The position numbers were made by a program, and so were the translations under genes. Below are positions 38,722-49,616 of a stretch of 62,618 bases of DNA, piece after piece. Numbering within the stretch: the first letter of the stretch is position 1; every line of letters starts with the position of its first letter. Origin of the DNA: Shewanella sp. 10N.286.48.A6 (GTDB lineage Bacteria; Pseudomonadota; Gammaproteobacteria; Enterobacterales; Shewanellaceae); the NCBI RefSeq assembly GCF_002873135.1, contig NZ_MCVI01000061.1, positions 1-62,618 of the forward strand, written 5' to 3'. The notes beneath the pieces were generated by a model. The model worked only from the letters and a program-made list of their open reading frames with translations, was not told where the DNA came from and ran no database searches.

Positions 38722-39114
38722 ATCTATTCCAATAAACCTTTAATAATTCATACGCTTTAAACAGACAAATGATGATCCGTCTCATAACGATGATTGTTAA
38801 TCCAAAGTTGCATGCAATCATATTACCAGTATCAACTGATAGTAAAAGTTATTAATGAAGGGTTGAATATAACAAAAAGGAATAAAAAGGATGAAAAGGT
38901 TTGTTTGGAATAATGATCTAAAAAGTAATAACTAACTCCTCCAATCATCTAAGTGGTAGAGAGTGACAACTGAAAAGCTAACTGCGAAAGGTTAGATGTT
39001 AACCAAAGACACTGGGAGGATTAGGCCGATTAATGAGTTAGCATTTGTGTAGCCGATTACTTAAGCTGAGCTTGAGCAAAATCTGTAAACCGTTATAAAT
39101 ACTCTTAAAAAAAG
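38722..39114. promoter_or_regulatory. Upstream region of cysD, no gene seen
   Basis: A 393-base gap between rfbD and cysD. It holds the cysD promoter side (a GGAA ribosome site lies just before the cysD ATG) and the 3' end of the rfb transcript. I see no open frame with start signals. A CysB site is expected from the pathway, but I could not identify one reliably. Confidence 0.45.
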
Positions 39115-40254
39115 TTATAAAACATCAATATCGAGATTTCTAATCAAAGTTTTAATGGATACTTGCCAATCACAAGCATCGATACCCCAAGCCATTTTTA
39201 TCTGCTGGCAATCAAGCACACTGTAGGGTGGCCGCTTAGCAGGCAAAGGATAGTCCTGAGTATCAATCCCCTTGAGTGTAGGAACTGTTAGTAACTTAGC
39301 TTGTACACTTGCTTCATCGACAATGGCTTTTGCTAAACCATACCAGCTGGTAGCTGTATCGCCGCAGTAATGAAAAGTGCCCCAAACTGTTTTACCCTGC
39401 TGAATTTGCGCAGCGATGTTTAATATCGCTTTGGCTAAATCCCCCGCATAAGTAGGACAACCTATTTGATCGGCCACCATCGCCAGAGTCGGTTTAGTTT
39501 TGGCTAATCTCAGCACCGTTTTAGCAAAGTTATGCCCAAATTCGCTTATCAGCCAAGACGTTCGAATGATAATGTGCTGCGGCAGAATATCAGTAATCAA
39601 TTGCTCGCCGCGCCACTTAGACTCGCCATAAATATTCAGCGGATTTGGCACAGCAGTTTCAGAATATGGGCTTGGACTGTTTTCAATTGCAGTTTCAATA
39701 GCAGTGTTAGAGGCGGTTGCAAAGGTTGCTTCAAGGCCACCAGCAAGCTTGGGCTCATCTACAGGCAGCGCTGAACTTGCAACTTGAGATGGCAGCCTGC
39801 CACTTTTGCCATCAAACACATAATCGGTTGAGATATGAATAAGTGGAATAGATGCTTTTAGCGCCGCTAAGGCAAGATTCTTCGCCCCTGTGGCATTCAC
39901 ATCACCAGCAAGCTGCTGATGTGTTTCAGCCTGGTCCACTTGGGTGTAGGCGGCGCAATTGATGATTAAATCGGGTTTAAGCCTATCAATCATTTCCATG
40001 ACCGCATTAGCGTCACTGATCTCTAAATCTGATTTATCTGCCGTGAGAAGTTGTAGCTCATTTGGCATGCATTGAGATGACAAGTCGGTGTTAATTTTAC
40101 AGTGGCTCTCTCTGTTGTTCTCTCTGTTAAGAGCTCTGCTAATAATTCTAGAATAGTTGCCATTATTCTTGGCTAAAAAGGCATTATGATCTGCAATGCA
40201 GCGCCTAATACTCAATCCTAACTGACCATTAGCGCCTGTTAATAACAGCTTCAC
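39115..40254 (-). CDS. rfbD: dTDP-4-dehydrorhamnose reductase RfbD with two insertions
   Basis: A 379-residue SDR enzyme for the last step of dTDP-L-rhamnose synthesis. Rossmann motif LLTGANGQLG opens the protein, ISTDYVFDGKSG follows near 141-152, and the catalytic YGESK is at about 209-213. The family is usually about 290-300 residues; here about 40 extra residues sit at roughly 25-68 and another 40 at 155-197, both rich in Asn, Ser and Ala. The start is GTG at 40254, overlapping the rfbC stop (GTGA), so translation is probably coupled. Confidence 0.93.
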   Translation of the reverse strand: MKLLLTGANGQLGLSIRRCIADHNAFLAKNNGNYSRIISRALNRENNRESHCKINTDLSSQCMPNELQLLTADKSDLEISDANAVMEMIDRLKPDLIINCAAYTQVDQAETHQQLAGDVNATGAKNLALAALKASIPLIHISTDYVFDGKSGRLPSQVASSALPVDEPKLAGGLEATFATASNTAIETAIENSPSPYSETAVPNPLNIYGESKWRGEQLITDILPQHIIIRTSWLISEFGHNFAKTVLRLAKTKPTLAMVADQIGCPTYAGDLAKAILNIAAQIQQGKTVWGTFHYCGDTATSWYGLAKAIVDEASVQAKLLTVPTLKGIDTQDYPLPAKRPPYSVLDCQQIKMAWGIDACDWQVSIKTLIRNLDIDVL

Positions 40255-40832
40255 TTTGTGATGTCCGGCTTTAAGGTTAACGCCTGCTCATTGTGCATTG
40301 CTTTTAACGCCTGAAAAGATAACCCTTGTTGATCTTTAGCTGATTGAATGACCTCCCTAATAGGCCAATTAATGGCTAAGTCAGCATCGTCCCAGCTAAG
40401 ACAAGCTTCATTTTTAGGGTCATAATAATCGCTACATTTGTATTCAACATCACAACACGCTTCTAAAGCAACAAAGCCATGGGCAAAGCCTTCAGGCACC
40501 CACAATTGTCGCTGGTTGGTCTCAGATAACTCAACCCCAACCCAAGCGCCATAAGTTGATGACTGTGGGCGGATATCAACAACCACATCAAACACCTTGC
40601 CTCTAACGACTCTCACTAATTTAGCTTGCGGCTTCTGGGTTTGAAAATGAAGCCCTCTAAGCACACCATAATGTGAGCGTGAATAGTTATCCTGCACCAA
40701 GGGTTTATTGGTGTTCAGCAATTGCTGATAACGTTGCTGCTGAAAGGTTTCCATAAAAAAGCCACGTTCATCTGCAAACACTTGAGGCTCGATGATTTTG
40801 ACATCAGAAATGGTAGTATCAATAACCTTCAT
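40251..40832 (-). CDS. rfbC: dTDP-4-dehydrorhamnose 3,5-epimerase RfbC
   Basis: A 193-residue cupin epimerase. FADERGFFMETFQ, DNYSRSHYGVLRGLHFQ (catalytic-type His) and GFAHGFVALE are all conserved. The ATG at 40832 overlaps the rfbA stop as TGATG; a TTG three bases earlier is the alternative. It is the third gene of the rfbBADC operon and gives the L-configuration needed for rhamnose. Confidence 0.95.
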   Translation of the reverse strand: MKVIDTTISDVKIIEPQVFADERGFFMETFQQQRYQQLLNTNKPLVQDNYSRSHYGVLRGLHFQTQKPQAKLVRVVRGKVFDVVVDIRPQSSTYGAWVGVELSETNQRQLWVPEGFAHGFVALEACCDVEYKCSDYYDPKNEACLSWDDADLAINWPIREVIQSAKDQQGLSFQALKAMHNEQALTLKPDITK

Positions 40833-41746
40833 CAACGATGTTCCTCTACGAGTTGGCTTAGGTAAGTGCCATATGCCGTTTTTTGATGAAATTGTGCTTG
40901 TTGCGCTAACTCATCAACAGATAACCAACCATTAATGAAACCGATTTCTTCAAGACAGGCCACCTTTAATCCTTGGCGTTTCTCAATGGTCTGCACAAAA
41001 TGACTCGCTTCAAGCAGTGCATCATGGGTTCCGGTATCAAGCCAAGCAAACCCTCGCCCTAATATATCCACAGTTAAGGCTTTTTTAGCCAGATAAGCCA
41101 TGTTCACATCGGTAATTTCAAGCTCACCTCTTAGTGAGGGTGTAATACTTTTAGCAATGGATACGACCTCATTGTCGTAAAAATAAAGCCCCGTAACGGC
41201 AAAGTTGGTTTTAGGGACGGTCGGTTTTTCTTCAATACTTAGGGCAATACCTTTATCGTCAAAATCAATGACCCCAAATCGCGCGGGATCGCTAACATGA
41301 TAGCCAAATACGGTTGCACCAGACGCTTTGGCTGTAGCTTGTTTTAGCTTTTCAGTAAAGTTTTGCCCATAGAAAATATTATCGCCTAACACTAATGCCA
41401 CGTTACTATCACCAATAAACTGCTCACCAATGATAAACGCCTGCGCTAAACCCTCTGGCGCTGCTTGCTCTGCATAACTGAGCTTAATACCAAAGCGTTC
41501 ACCGTTGCCTAATAAGCGTTTAAAGCTGGGCAGATCTTCAGAGGTTGAGATCAGTAAAATGTCATTAATACCCGCCAGCATGAGTACCGATAAGGGATAA
41601 TAAATCATCGGCTTATCATAGACAGGTAATAACTGTTTAGAGGTGCCAAGGGTTAGCGGAAATAAGCGACTGCCCGTGCCACCCGCTAATATAATGCCTT
41701 TATACTGTGCAGAAGTGATGGGCTGCACAGCGCTTAAACTACTCAT
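40832..41746 (-). CDS. rfbA: Glucose-1-phosphate thymidylyltransferase RfbA
   Basis: Forms dTDP-glucose from dTTP and glucose-1-phosphate, the first step of dTDP-rhamnose synthesis. [16 protein letters not shown] is the nucleotide-binding signature and [10 protein letters not shown] the metal site. The start is placed at ATG 41746 (304 residues), which overlaps the rfbB stop by 8 bases and has GGA 7 bases upstream; earlier in-frame starts at 41758 and 41791 would overlap rfbB more and lack a ribosome site. Confidence 0.95.
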   Translation of the reverse strand: MSSLSAVQPITSAQYKGIILAGGTGSRLFPLTLGTSKQLLPVYDKPMIYYPLSVLMLAGINDILLISTSEDLPSFKRLLGNGERFGIKLSYAEQAAPEGLAQAFIIGEQFIGDSNVALVLGDNIFYGQNFTEKLKQATAKASGATVFGYHVSDPARFGVIDFDDKGIALSIEEKPTVPKTNFAVTGLYFYDNEVVSIAKSITPSLRGELEITDVNMAYLAKKALTVDILGRGFAWLDTGTHDALLEASHFVQTIEKRQGLKVACLEEIGFINGWLSVDELAQQAQFHQKTAYGTYLSQLVEEHR

Positions 41747-42815
41747 TGATATTTCCATTAGCGAGCCCAAGTCGGTTAAGGCGGTAGTCACCAGTTAAGA
41801 TCTGTTGCCACCAGCTAGGATTATCGATGTACCATTTAACCGTTGCAGCTAACCCCAAATGAAAATCATGTTCAGGTTGCCAACCTAATTGTGATTGAAT
41901 TTTTGATGCATTAATGGCATAGCGACTATCATGACCGGGCCTATCGTCAACATAGGTAATTAACTCAGCATAAGATTGGCAGCCTTGCTTAGCCTCTGGT
42001 GCCAATTGCTCTAATAGCGCACATATGCTGTTAACCACATCAATATTGGTCACTTGATTAAGACCACCAATATTATAGCTTTGGCCTACTTCGCCATGTG
42101 TCAGCACTTGATAAAGGCCGCGAACATGATCCTCTACATGTAACCAGTCCCTTACTTGCAGGCCATTACCGTAAACGGTTAACGGCTTACCCGCTAAGGC
42201 ATTTAAAATGGTGTGGGGGATCAATTTTTCAGGAAATTGGTAAGGACCATAATTGTTTGAGCAATGACTAACCAGCACTGGCAAACCATAAGTACGCTGC
42301 CAAGCATTGACCAAATGATCGGAAGAAGCTTTTGAGGCAGAATAAGGCGAGCTTGGTTTATATGACGTCTGCTCAGAAAATGGCAGTTCATCACTATCTA
42401 AGTCACCAAAAACCTCATCGGTTGAAATATGATGAAATCGAAACGCAGTTTTAGCATCAGTTGCTAGCGTGTTCCAATACTCACGGCACACTTCAAGCAA
42501 TGTGAATGTCCCGATGATATTGGTTTGCATAAAAGCACTGGCATTATCAATGGAGCGATCCACATGACTTTCTGCAGCAAGGTGCATTACCGCTGTCGGT
42601 TTAAACTTGGCAAAAACCTGTTTTAGACTATTGGCATCACAAATATCTGCATGAACGAAGTGATATCGTTCTGAGTTCGCGACATCTTTTAATGAATCAA
42701 GGTTACCTGAGTAACTTAAGGCATCAAGATTCACGATAGATTCTTGAGTATGAGCTAACAAGTAACGTATTAAGGTGCTACCGATAAAACCTGCACCACC
42801 TGTGATTAAAATCAT
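41739..42815 (-). CDS. rfbB: dTDP-glucose 4,6-dehydratase RfbB
   Basis: A 358-residue extended [20 protein letters not shown] binds [13 protein letters not shown] is the active-site loop, and YSASK carries the catalytic Tyr and Lys. It makes dTDP-4-keto-6-deoxyglucose. It is the first gene of rfbBADC, and all following junctions overlap by a few bases. A 14-base tandem repeat lies 41 bases upstream in the likely promoter region. Confidence 0.96.
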   Translation of the reverse strand: MILITGGAGFIGSTLIRYLLAHTQESIVNLDALSYSGNLDSLKDVANSERYHFVHADICDANSLKQVFAKFKPTAVMHLAAESHVDRSIDNASAFMQTNIIGTFTLLEVCREYWNTLATDAKTAFRFHHISTDEVFGDLDSDELPFSEQTSYKPSSPYSASKASSDHLVNAWQRTYGLPVLVSHCSNNYGPYQFPEKLIPHTILNALAGKPLTVYGNGLQVRDWLHVEDHVRGLYQVLTHGEVGQSYNIGGLNQVTNIDVVNSICALLEQLAPEAKQGCQSYAELITYVDDRPGHDSRYAINASKIQSQLGWQPEHDFHLGLAATVKWYIDNPSWWQQILTGDYRLNRLGLANGNINE

Positions 42816-42855
42816 ACTCAGTAAACCTTCAACATTAAAATGACCTTTAAAACGC

Positions 42856-42911
42856 TTATATCAAAGTACTTATATCAAAGTGCTTATATCAAAGTGCTTA
42901 TATCAAAGTGC
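42856..42911. repeat. Four tandem copies of a 14-base unit upstream of rfbB
   Basis: TTATATCAAAGTGC is repeated four times without gaps (42856, 42870, 42884, 42898); the first copy has AC for the final GC. It sits in the promoter region of rfbBADC. Copy number could vary by slippage. Confidence 0.95.
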
Positions 42912-42966
42912 TTTAAAGGTATTATACGCCAATTATCAATAGAAATTGATGTCTCACGCATAACAA

Positions 42967-42996
42967 AAATGCCAGAGTATCAATACTCTGGCATTT
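42967..42996 (-). terminator. Terminator of glmM
   Basis: A 14-base perfect stem (AAATGCCAGAGTAT with its complement) with a 2-base loop lies 42 bases after the glmM stop. On the minus strand it is followed by further Ts. Confidence 0.85.
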
Positions 42997-43037
42997 AATA
43001 GCATAGATAAATCTACCCTGATTGATAAGACAAATTA

Positions 43038-44393
43038 TTAACTTGTCGCTTTAACCACATCCGCAATAGATTGCGCTTGAGTCTGGGTCATATCGGCATC
43101 GGTTGATTCAACCATCACCCGGATTAAAGGCTCAGTCCCAGATTTACGCAGTAATACTCGGCCATTATCACCCATCACTTGCTCAGCGGCTGTAACAGCT
43201 TGCTGCACTGCCTCAGAGGCAATAATCTCATCGGCGTTGTTGGCACTTAAGCGCACATTGATCAGCACTTGCGGCAGTTTTGTCATACCTGACTTAACTT
43301 CAGCTAAGCTTTTACCTGACTCAATTACAGCATCAAGCACTTGCAGCGATGCCACAATACCATCACCCGTGGTGGTATGTTTAAGGCTTAAGATATGGCC
43401 TGAGCCTTCACCGCCCAACATCCAACCGGTTTTTTTCAGCTGCTCAACCACGTAGCGGTCACCCACTTTAGCGCGAATAAAGGGAATATCCATTTCTTTT
43501 AACGCCAGCTCTAAACCAAGATTTGACATCAAGGTACCGACAACGCCGCCATTTAACTCACCAGCTTGTTGAAACGCTTGCGCTAAAATAAAGATGATTT
43601 CATCGCCATCAACCACATGACCGTTGTGATCAACAAACAACACCCTGTCAGCATCGCCATCTAAGGCAATCCCTAAATCAGCTTCATGTACCATTACTGC
43701 AGTTTGAAGGCTATCAAGGTGAGTTGCGCCGCAGCGCTCATTAATGTTTAACCCATCAGGCTTATCATTAATACTGATCACTTCAGCACCTAACTCTGCA
43801 TACACTTCTTTAGCGATGTGATACGCCGCGCCGTTGGCTGAATCAACCACGATTTTCAAACCCGCAAGGGACTTATTGGTATCAAGAGTGCCTTTACAAA
43901 ACTCAATGTAACGCCCTGCAGCATCACCAATACGGCGCACTTTACCCAATTTTGCCGAGTCAACACACGACATTGCGCCATGATTAATGGCTTGATCGAG
44001 TAGGTGTTCAATTTCTAATTCTTGAGCATCATTCAGTTTAGTGCCCGAATTTGAGAACAGCTTAATGCCGTTATCATAATAAGGATTGTGCGATGCACTG
44101 ATCACTACCCCTGCATCGGCTCTAAATGTCGAGGTTAAATAGGCAATCGCAGGCGTTGGCATAGGGCCAACTAACGCGCAATTAATGCCCGCAGCAGAAA
44201 AGCCTGCTTCCATGGCGGTTTCTAACATGTAACCACTAATACGAGTATCTTTACCAATAATGACTTCTTTGGTGCCTGCTGACGCTAAAACCGTCCCAGC
44301 AGCCCAACCTAATTTCATCGCAAAAGACGGGTTAATCGGAAACTCACCCACCTTTCCTCGCACACCATCAGTGCCAAAATATTTACGAGACAT
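43038..44393 (-). CDS. glmM: Phosphoglucosamine mutase GlmM
   Basis: A 451-residue phosphohexomutase. [10 protein letters not shown] at the N-terminus and the phosphoserine loop [15 protein letters not shown] match GlmM rather than phosphomannomutase. DGDADR is the metal-binding motif, and [13 protein letters not shown] binds the phosphate. It converts glucosamine-6-phosphate to glucosamine-1-phosphate for UDP-GlcNAc. Housekeeping glmM usually follows folP and ftsH; here it stands beside rfbB, so it may be a second copy tied to surface polysaccharide. GGAG precedes the ATG. Confidence 0.92.
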   Translation of the reverse strand: MSRKYFGTDGVRGKVGEFPINPSFAMKLGWAAGTVLASAGTKEVIIGKDTRISGYMLETAMEAGFSAAGINCALVGPMPTPAIAYLTSTFRADAGVVISASHNPYYDNGIKLFSNSGTKLNDAQELEIEHLLDQAINHGAMSCVDSAKLGKVRRIGDAAGRYIEFCKGTLDTNKSLAGLKIVVDSANGAAYHIAKEVYAELGAEVISINDKPDGLNINERCGATHLDSLQTAVMVHEADLGIALDGDADRVLFVDHNGHVVDGDEIIFILAQAFQQAGELNGGVVGTLMSNLGLELALKEMDIPFIRAKVGDRYVVEQLKKTGWMLGGEGSGHILSLKHTTTGDGIVASLQVLDAVIESGKSLAEVKSGMTKLPQVLINVRLSANNADEIIASEAVQQAVTAAEQVMGDNGRVLLRKSGTEPLIRVMVESTDADMTQTQAQSIADVVKATS

Positions 44394-44667
44394 AACAACT
44401 CCAAAACCAACAGTCCATGTTGGTATAAAACAAAAGTAAGATCACTTTTTCAAGTGGAGGCAAATTATATACGAAAAGCCCGCGCATTTACTCATCTAAT
44501 TGTGACATTTTTAAGCCACAGCAATCTTTATTGGATTTTGTGGGTTAAAGCAAAGCAGCAAAGTGATTTGGTGCAGCCTTACTGGTATTTAAACAATTCA
44601 AAAATATAAAATGGTGATTATGTAGTGCAGCTATCTTTAATGGATGAAGAAATCTGTGAGGGTGTAA
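44394..44667. other. Upstream region of glmM, no gene seen
   Basis: It holds the glmM promoter on the minus strand and then AT-rich sequence running into an IS3 remnant. No frame with start signals was found. Confidence 0.4.
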
Positions 44668-44793
44668 CAGTCTCTAAAAAAACGTGGCTACTTATATGAA
44701 ATATTACAACTAGAACGGCTACATTCCGCTAATGGTGATCTGTCATCAGTAGCGTTTGAAAATTCCCAACTAAAAGTGTCCAGTTTGGGTTGA
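44668..44793 (+). pseudogene. IS3-family transposase OrfB remnant (C-terminal end)
   Basis: Forty-one codons ending at TGA 44791-44793 contain LQLERLHSANGDLSSVAFE, the conserved end of IS3-type OrfB (the usual form is RLHSANGY-x-SPVEFE). The rest of the transposase is missing, and an in-frame stop lies upstream. The bases after it (TGTCCAGTTTGGG inside the end) look like an IS terminus. It abuts the truncated protease gene, so insertion followed by deletion of the IS probably removed the protease's 5' half. Confidence 0.72.
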
Positions 44794-44802
44794 CCAGTAC
44801 AT

Positions 44803-47800
44803 ATCCCTGGGGTGCACATCACTGCGACTCAGTGGTACGGTAACTGGCGCATCAAAGGTTTACAACCTTGGCTTCAATCAGGAACCGATTTACAAGGAAC
44901 AATTACAGCGTCAACGGCTTCACGCGTGATCACACCAGAAGATGCTGATCAATTAGCGAGTTTCATCTCGCGGGCCATCTAGCACGATTGAAGAATTGTT
45001 CTCGCCGGGTATTGCTGCACCAGGTGTGGATATTTTTGCCGCTTGGAACGATGAAAACCCACTAAACCCACAAGCTGATACGCGTAACTATAACGCTATC
45101 AGTGGCACATCAATGGCAAGTCCACATGTTGCGGGTGTAATGGCGTTGGTACGTCAGGCTAACCCAAGCTGGACAGCATCTGAAGTACAATCAGCCCTGC
45201 AAATGACCGCCGACAGCCAAGCGATTAAAACTGTTCATCCTTTTGATAGAAAAGTTGAAGTGGCCGGTCCATATCGCGCTGGACACGGTCTAGTTAATGT
45301 TGCACGTGCTATTAATAGCGGCCTTGTAATGGATGAAACGGCTGATAACTTCCGCAGAGCAAATCCAAAAAATGGCGGTCAAGTTCGTGAACTTAACTTA
45401 CCTCAGCTTATCAATAAAGATTGTGGGTTAAGTTGTAGCTGGATCCGTACAGTGAAAGCCACCCGTGATGGCACTTGGAGTGTTGATACACAATACTCTG
45501 ATCGCTCACCACTATTTTGGGACTTTACTTTAGACCCAACCGCAAAAGTACAAGTTACCCCATCAAGCTTTACCTTAAAAGCGGGTGAAACAATTGATTT
45601 AACGGTGACTAGCCTATTTAAAGAATCGGATATGGCTTGGTACGATGGCACAGTGCAAACTGCTGCAGGAGAAATTCAATTCACCCCGCAAGATAGCACA
45701 ATCCCTGCTGCACATTGGCCGTTTTTGGCAACCTACGCTGGTAAAACATTGCCAAACACCATCAACATCACAGCCCATGATGATCAATCGCAGCATGTGA
45801 TTGCAGACGTACCATTTGGCGCACCAGGGTCAAGCTTAACCGGTGTTGTATATACACCTGTTGAAGCCACCACAGAAACTTTTGAGCTACCTCGTCGCCA
45901 GTTTAGTGAAATGCCTGTCGGTGATGACTTTTTCTGGGATACCACACTACCAAGCATCAAAACTTTTACAGTGGATGTGCCAGAAAATAGCGCTGTATTG
46001 CGCGCAGAAATGCTAGCACGAGTTGAGTCGCAAATTGACTCACCATTTAACCAGTACCTGCAAACCAATGTGTTTATCTTCCGTGATTTCAACAATGATG
46101 GACGTTTACATCAGTCTGAAGCCATTTGTGGCTCAATACTAGGCCAAACAACTAAAGGGCAATTCTGTGCATTAGAAGAACCTGAAGCCGGTGAGTATAC
46201 GATTTTAGTTCAATCGGGTTACCCGCTATTCCCATACGACAATGTTGATACCCTAGAAATGGCTCATGTGGTTATTCCTAAAGAAATCTCATCAGCAATT
46301 AACCTTAACTTTGAAGACACAACAGAACGTAATTCAACATTAACCATCGACTGGAATATGGCAATGGAACAGGGTAAACATTATTACTCTGCTGCCGCAA
46401 TTTCTGCAGGTGATAATGCACAAGGTTCATTAGCAATCGTGCCGTTAAACATCAAACGTGGTGTGGACACAGTTTCAATCAATACCTCGCAAGATGCAGC
46501 AAGAGTTGGCGACATCATTGATATGAGTATGGTGATTCAACCTAACATTTCAGGGAAAGATCGCGCAGTAGAGTTAAACGCGACACTATCTGCTGGCTTG
46601 AAGTTAGTACCAGGTTCAATTACAGCGATTGAAGGTTTAACTGAAACAGAAAACGGCTTTAGCTTGCTGCGTAGCCAGCTTGATACATCGGCTCGTGAAA
46701 CTAACTATAAAATCACGACCAACATTGAAGATCCAATGTGTCGTACTCCACTGGAGATTGATTATCCAGATGGAACACCGGTTGATGGTGGCTATTTAGA
46801 CTTAGCGCGGTTTGGTATTAACGTGTCATGGGGCAGTTTCTTAGAAGAAACACCTTGGGGAGGAAACTGGGTTCACGATGTTGAAATGCCATTAAATGCC
46901 GGAACACTAACGCCATTTGATAATCAGGACTATTTCAGTACTGACGCTATTATCTTAAGCTCTAAAGGCTGGTTACAGTTAGATACAGGCAACTACAATC
47001 CTTGGGACTTCGTGCCGATGGATATGTATCTAGAGTTACCAACTAATGACTATTCTACGCCACCTGACTTTATCGTGGCACCATTATGGGGTGGCTTAGA
47101 TGCTACTGACCCAATGGCAATGTTTGGTCCGCAAAAGTGGACACTCGCTATGTATGAACCGAACTGGGATATCAACCAAGAGAAAGGTGTGACTTTAGCC
47201 TTTGCAGACGATTACACCATCATTGAATGGAATAAAGCTGCGACTCATGACAAGAGTTGGGATGAGAACTGGAACACATTGATCACACCTAGAAGTGATA
47301 CTTATGATCACCAAGTTTTCTTGAAAAATAATACTGGTCACGCACCAGGTGAGTACGAAATTATCATGGCCTATGACAATATCGACTTTGCTGGTGAAGC
47401 GGGAGAAGGTTCTATTGGCGTTAGGGGATATAACGGCCCACGTGATACTTATGGCCCATTAAAAGGCCATACTGGTGTGAGCTATGCTTTCAATGACCTT
47501 GAAGACAAAGTGTCAAATAACTTAGTCGTCTGTTATGACATCACAGGTCCTAGTACAGTATCGTTGTGGTGAATATGCAAGCTGAAGTCACTGACGAAGC
47601 GCTTGGTGTCAATCAAACTGTCACTCTCGCAGGTGATATTGAAGGTATTGCCAATGCCCATGCTGAACAAATGATTAGCGTTGCATCAAATATCATTATG
47701 TCAGCTATTAGCGATAAAATGGTTGATGAAAACACCACACTTGAAGGTATTGTGGTTAACTATGCGGACAACGATGGTGGAGTATCTGCTAACACCATTA

Positions 47801-48117
47801 CCGTAACAGGTGACAACATTACTGCTGTGGTCCATGGTCATACTTCAGGCTCAACCTTTGATATCACTCCTGTTACAGATTTTTGGGGTGAAACAATGGT
47901 CACTGTAACGGTAGCGGATAATTTATTCCCTAACGATATGAGCTCAACGACATTCATGCTAACGGTTAACTCTGATGGTGTTGAACCAACATCACCCGCG
48001 CCGGAACAACCAATTGAACCTGAAACACCTAAATCAGATTCTGGTGGTAGCTTAGGATTCTTAAGCCTACTGGCTTTAGCGGGCTTTGGATTGGGTCGTC
48101 GACGCAAAACTCACTAA
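44803..48117 (+). pseudogene. Decayed secreted subtilisin-like protease with GlyGly-CTERM tail
   Basis: Three reading-frame pieces form one S8-family protein. Piece 1 (44803-44982) reads through ASF and then stops; the expected SSRGPSSTIEELFSPG continues in another frame, so there is a frameshift near 44965. Piece 2 (to 47572) has the catalytic Ser in GTSMASPHVAG and a long beta-rich region. It stops after TGPSTVSLW, while piece 3 (from about 47560) continues as VVVNMQAEVTDE, a second frameshift. Piece 3 ends in SGGSLGFLSLLALAGFGLG plus RRR, a GlyGly-CTERM surface-sorting signal. The Asp and His of the catalytic triad and the signal peptide are missing. It cannot encode an active enzyme. Confidence 0.88.
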
Positions 48118-48171
48118 CGGTTATCGGATTGTGATTAACATTAGTTAATAGAAAATGAATAATGAAACTAA

Positions 48172-48197
48172 AAGACCTTCTTATGAAGGTCTTTTTT
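48172..48197 (+). terminator. Terminator after the protease pseudogene
   Basis: The stem AAGACCTTC with its complement and loop TTAT is followed by Ts, 54 bases after the last stop. It has outlived the gene. Confidence 0.88.
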
Positions 48198-48465
48198 ATG
48201 CTTTTAAGCAAACTTTATTGGTAAGCGGTACCCTTTAGTTAACTAAGCCCACAGTTTGTGCTCACATGCTGTCATGATTAAAACGATCTGCTAATTTTTG
48301 GACATTGTCGAGCTACGGATTTCGTGCAATGCTGAGCTTTCAGATAACTTATTCTATAACCAAACACACCAATTGACTGCAAAGTAGTGGCCAGCTTTAC
48401 TGATCCACTACAGGTGTAATGTGGTATTATAATAAAATCCCGAATAATAAGGTGAGAGAACGCTT
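48198..48465. promoter_or_regulatory. Upstream region of the 39-residue membrane protein
   Basis: No gene seen. A consensus -10 (TATAAT at 48428-48433) lies 32 bases before the downstream ATG; no good -35 is visible at 16-18 bases. Confidence 0.45.
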
Positions 48466-48585
48466 ATGTTTACTGATACGGTTAATTATTGGATGCCACT
48501 CGTCGCTGTAGGCTTTGCGTCTATAGTATGTTTTGGGATGATAACTTATTTTCTCTATCAACAAAGTAAAAAGAAAAATAAATAG
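48466..48585 (+). CDS. 39-residue single-pass membrane protein
   Basis: Starts MFTDTVNYWMPLVAVGF and has one hydrophobic segment of about 22 residues followed by a Lys-rich tail (QQSKKKNK), so the C-terminus should stay in the cytoplasm. AAGGTGAGAG lies upstream and a TATAAT box further up, which together argue for a real gene. I do not recognise the family. It ends 10 bases before the convergent epimerase gene. Confidence 0.62.
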   Translation: MFTDTVNYWMPLVAVGFASIVCFGMITYFLYQQSKKKNK

Positions 48586-48595
48586 ATAGATATAA

Positions 48596-49600
48596 CTATT
48601 TGTTATAAAACTCGCGGTACCATTTTACAAACTCAGCAACACCTTCTTTTACACCAACTCTAGGTTTATAACCCGTAGCTTCAAATAAATCAGCTACATC
48701 AGCATAAGTTTGATACACATCACCAGGCTGCATCTCTCTAAAGTTTTTCCTGGCTTCAATACCCAATTCATCCTCAATGGCTTTGACAAAGCCCATTAAG
48801 TTAATCGGCGAACCATGGCCTATGTTATAAACTGAATATGGAGCAGAGCTGGTCGCTGGTGAACCATTTTCAACAGTCCAAGATTTATCCCGACTTGGTA
48901 TTACATCAGCAATACGAACCACACCTTCAACAATGTCACTGACGTGAGTAAAATCACGCCACATGTCACCATTATTATTGATGTCAATAATTTCGCCATC
49001 AAGGATCTTTTTGGTAAAAATAAACGGGGCCATATCAGGCCGCCCCCAGCTACCATATACAGTAAAAAATCTAAGACCTGTCGTTGGAATATCGTAAAGA
49101 TGAGAATAGCTATGCGCCATCAACTCATTAGACTTTTTAGTTGCAGCATAAAGCGAAACAGGATGGTCAACACTATCAGAAGTAGCAAATGGTGTCTTAC
49201 TATTCAAACCATATACCGAACTAGATGAGGCATAAACAAGGTGTTGAACTTTTGTGTTTCTACAGCCTTCTAAAATATTTAAATGCCCAACTAAATTCGA
49301 ATCAGCATAAGCATGTGGATTTTCAATCGAATATCGTACGCCGGCTTGTGCGGCCAGGTGAATAACACGGTCAAAGCTTTCACTTTTAAATAATTGAGTT
49401 ACAGATTCTCTATCCGCAATATCTAATTCAACTAACCGAAATTTTTTGTGCTCGATACGTTTTAAACGTGCATGCTTTAAAGCAGGGTCGTAATAATCGT
49501 TAATATTATCAATACCAACTATCTCATGTCCGTTTGCTACTAGTTTTTCAACAACTGCACTACCAATAAATCCAGCTGCACCAGTGACCAAATACTTCAT
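48596..49600 (-). CDS. UDP-glucuronate 4-epimerase (GAE type)
   Basis: A 334-residue extended SDR. VTGAAGFIGSAVVEKL binds NAD, YASSSSVYGLN and YAATKKSNE give the catalytic Ser and Tyr-x-x-x-Lys. IDNINDYYDPALKHARL near residue 33 is characteristic of UDP-glucuronate epimerases (CapI/GAE). It turns UDP-glucuronate into UDP-galacturonate, using the product of the adjacent Ugd. GAGG precedes the ATG, 16 bases after ugd, so the two are one operon. Confidence 0.93.
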   Translation of the reverse strand: MKYLVTGAAGFIGSAVVEKLVANGHEIVGIDNINDYYDPALKHARLKRIEHKKFRLVELDIADRESVTQLFKSESFDRVIHLAAQAGVRYSIENPHAYADSNLVGHLNILEGCRNTKVQHLVYASSSSVYGLNSKTPFATSDSVDHPVSLYAATKKSNELMAHSYSHLYDIPTTGLRFFTVYGSWGRPDMAPFIFTKKILDGEIIDINNNGDMWRDFTHVSDIVEGVVRIADVIPSRDKSWTVENGSPATSSAPYSVYNIGHGSPINLMGFVKAIEDELGIEARKNFREMQPGDVYQTYADVADLFEATGYKPRVGVKEGVAEFVKWYREFYNK

Positions 49601-49616
49601 ATCATTACCTCAAAAA

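Noticed and set aside
42856..42911. Possible CRISPR-like repeat array
   Set aside because: Units are 14 bases and directly adjacent with no spacers, and there are no cas genes. It is a simple tandem repeat.
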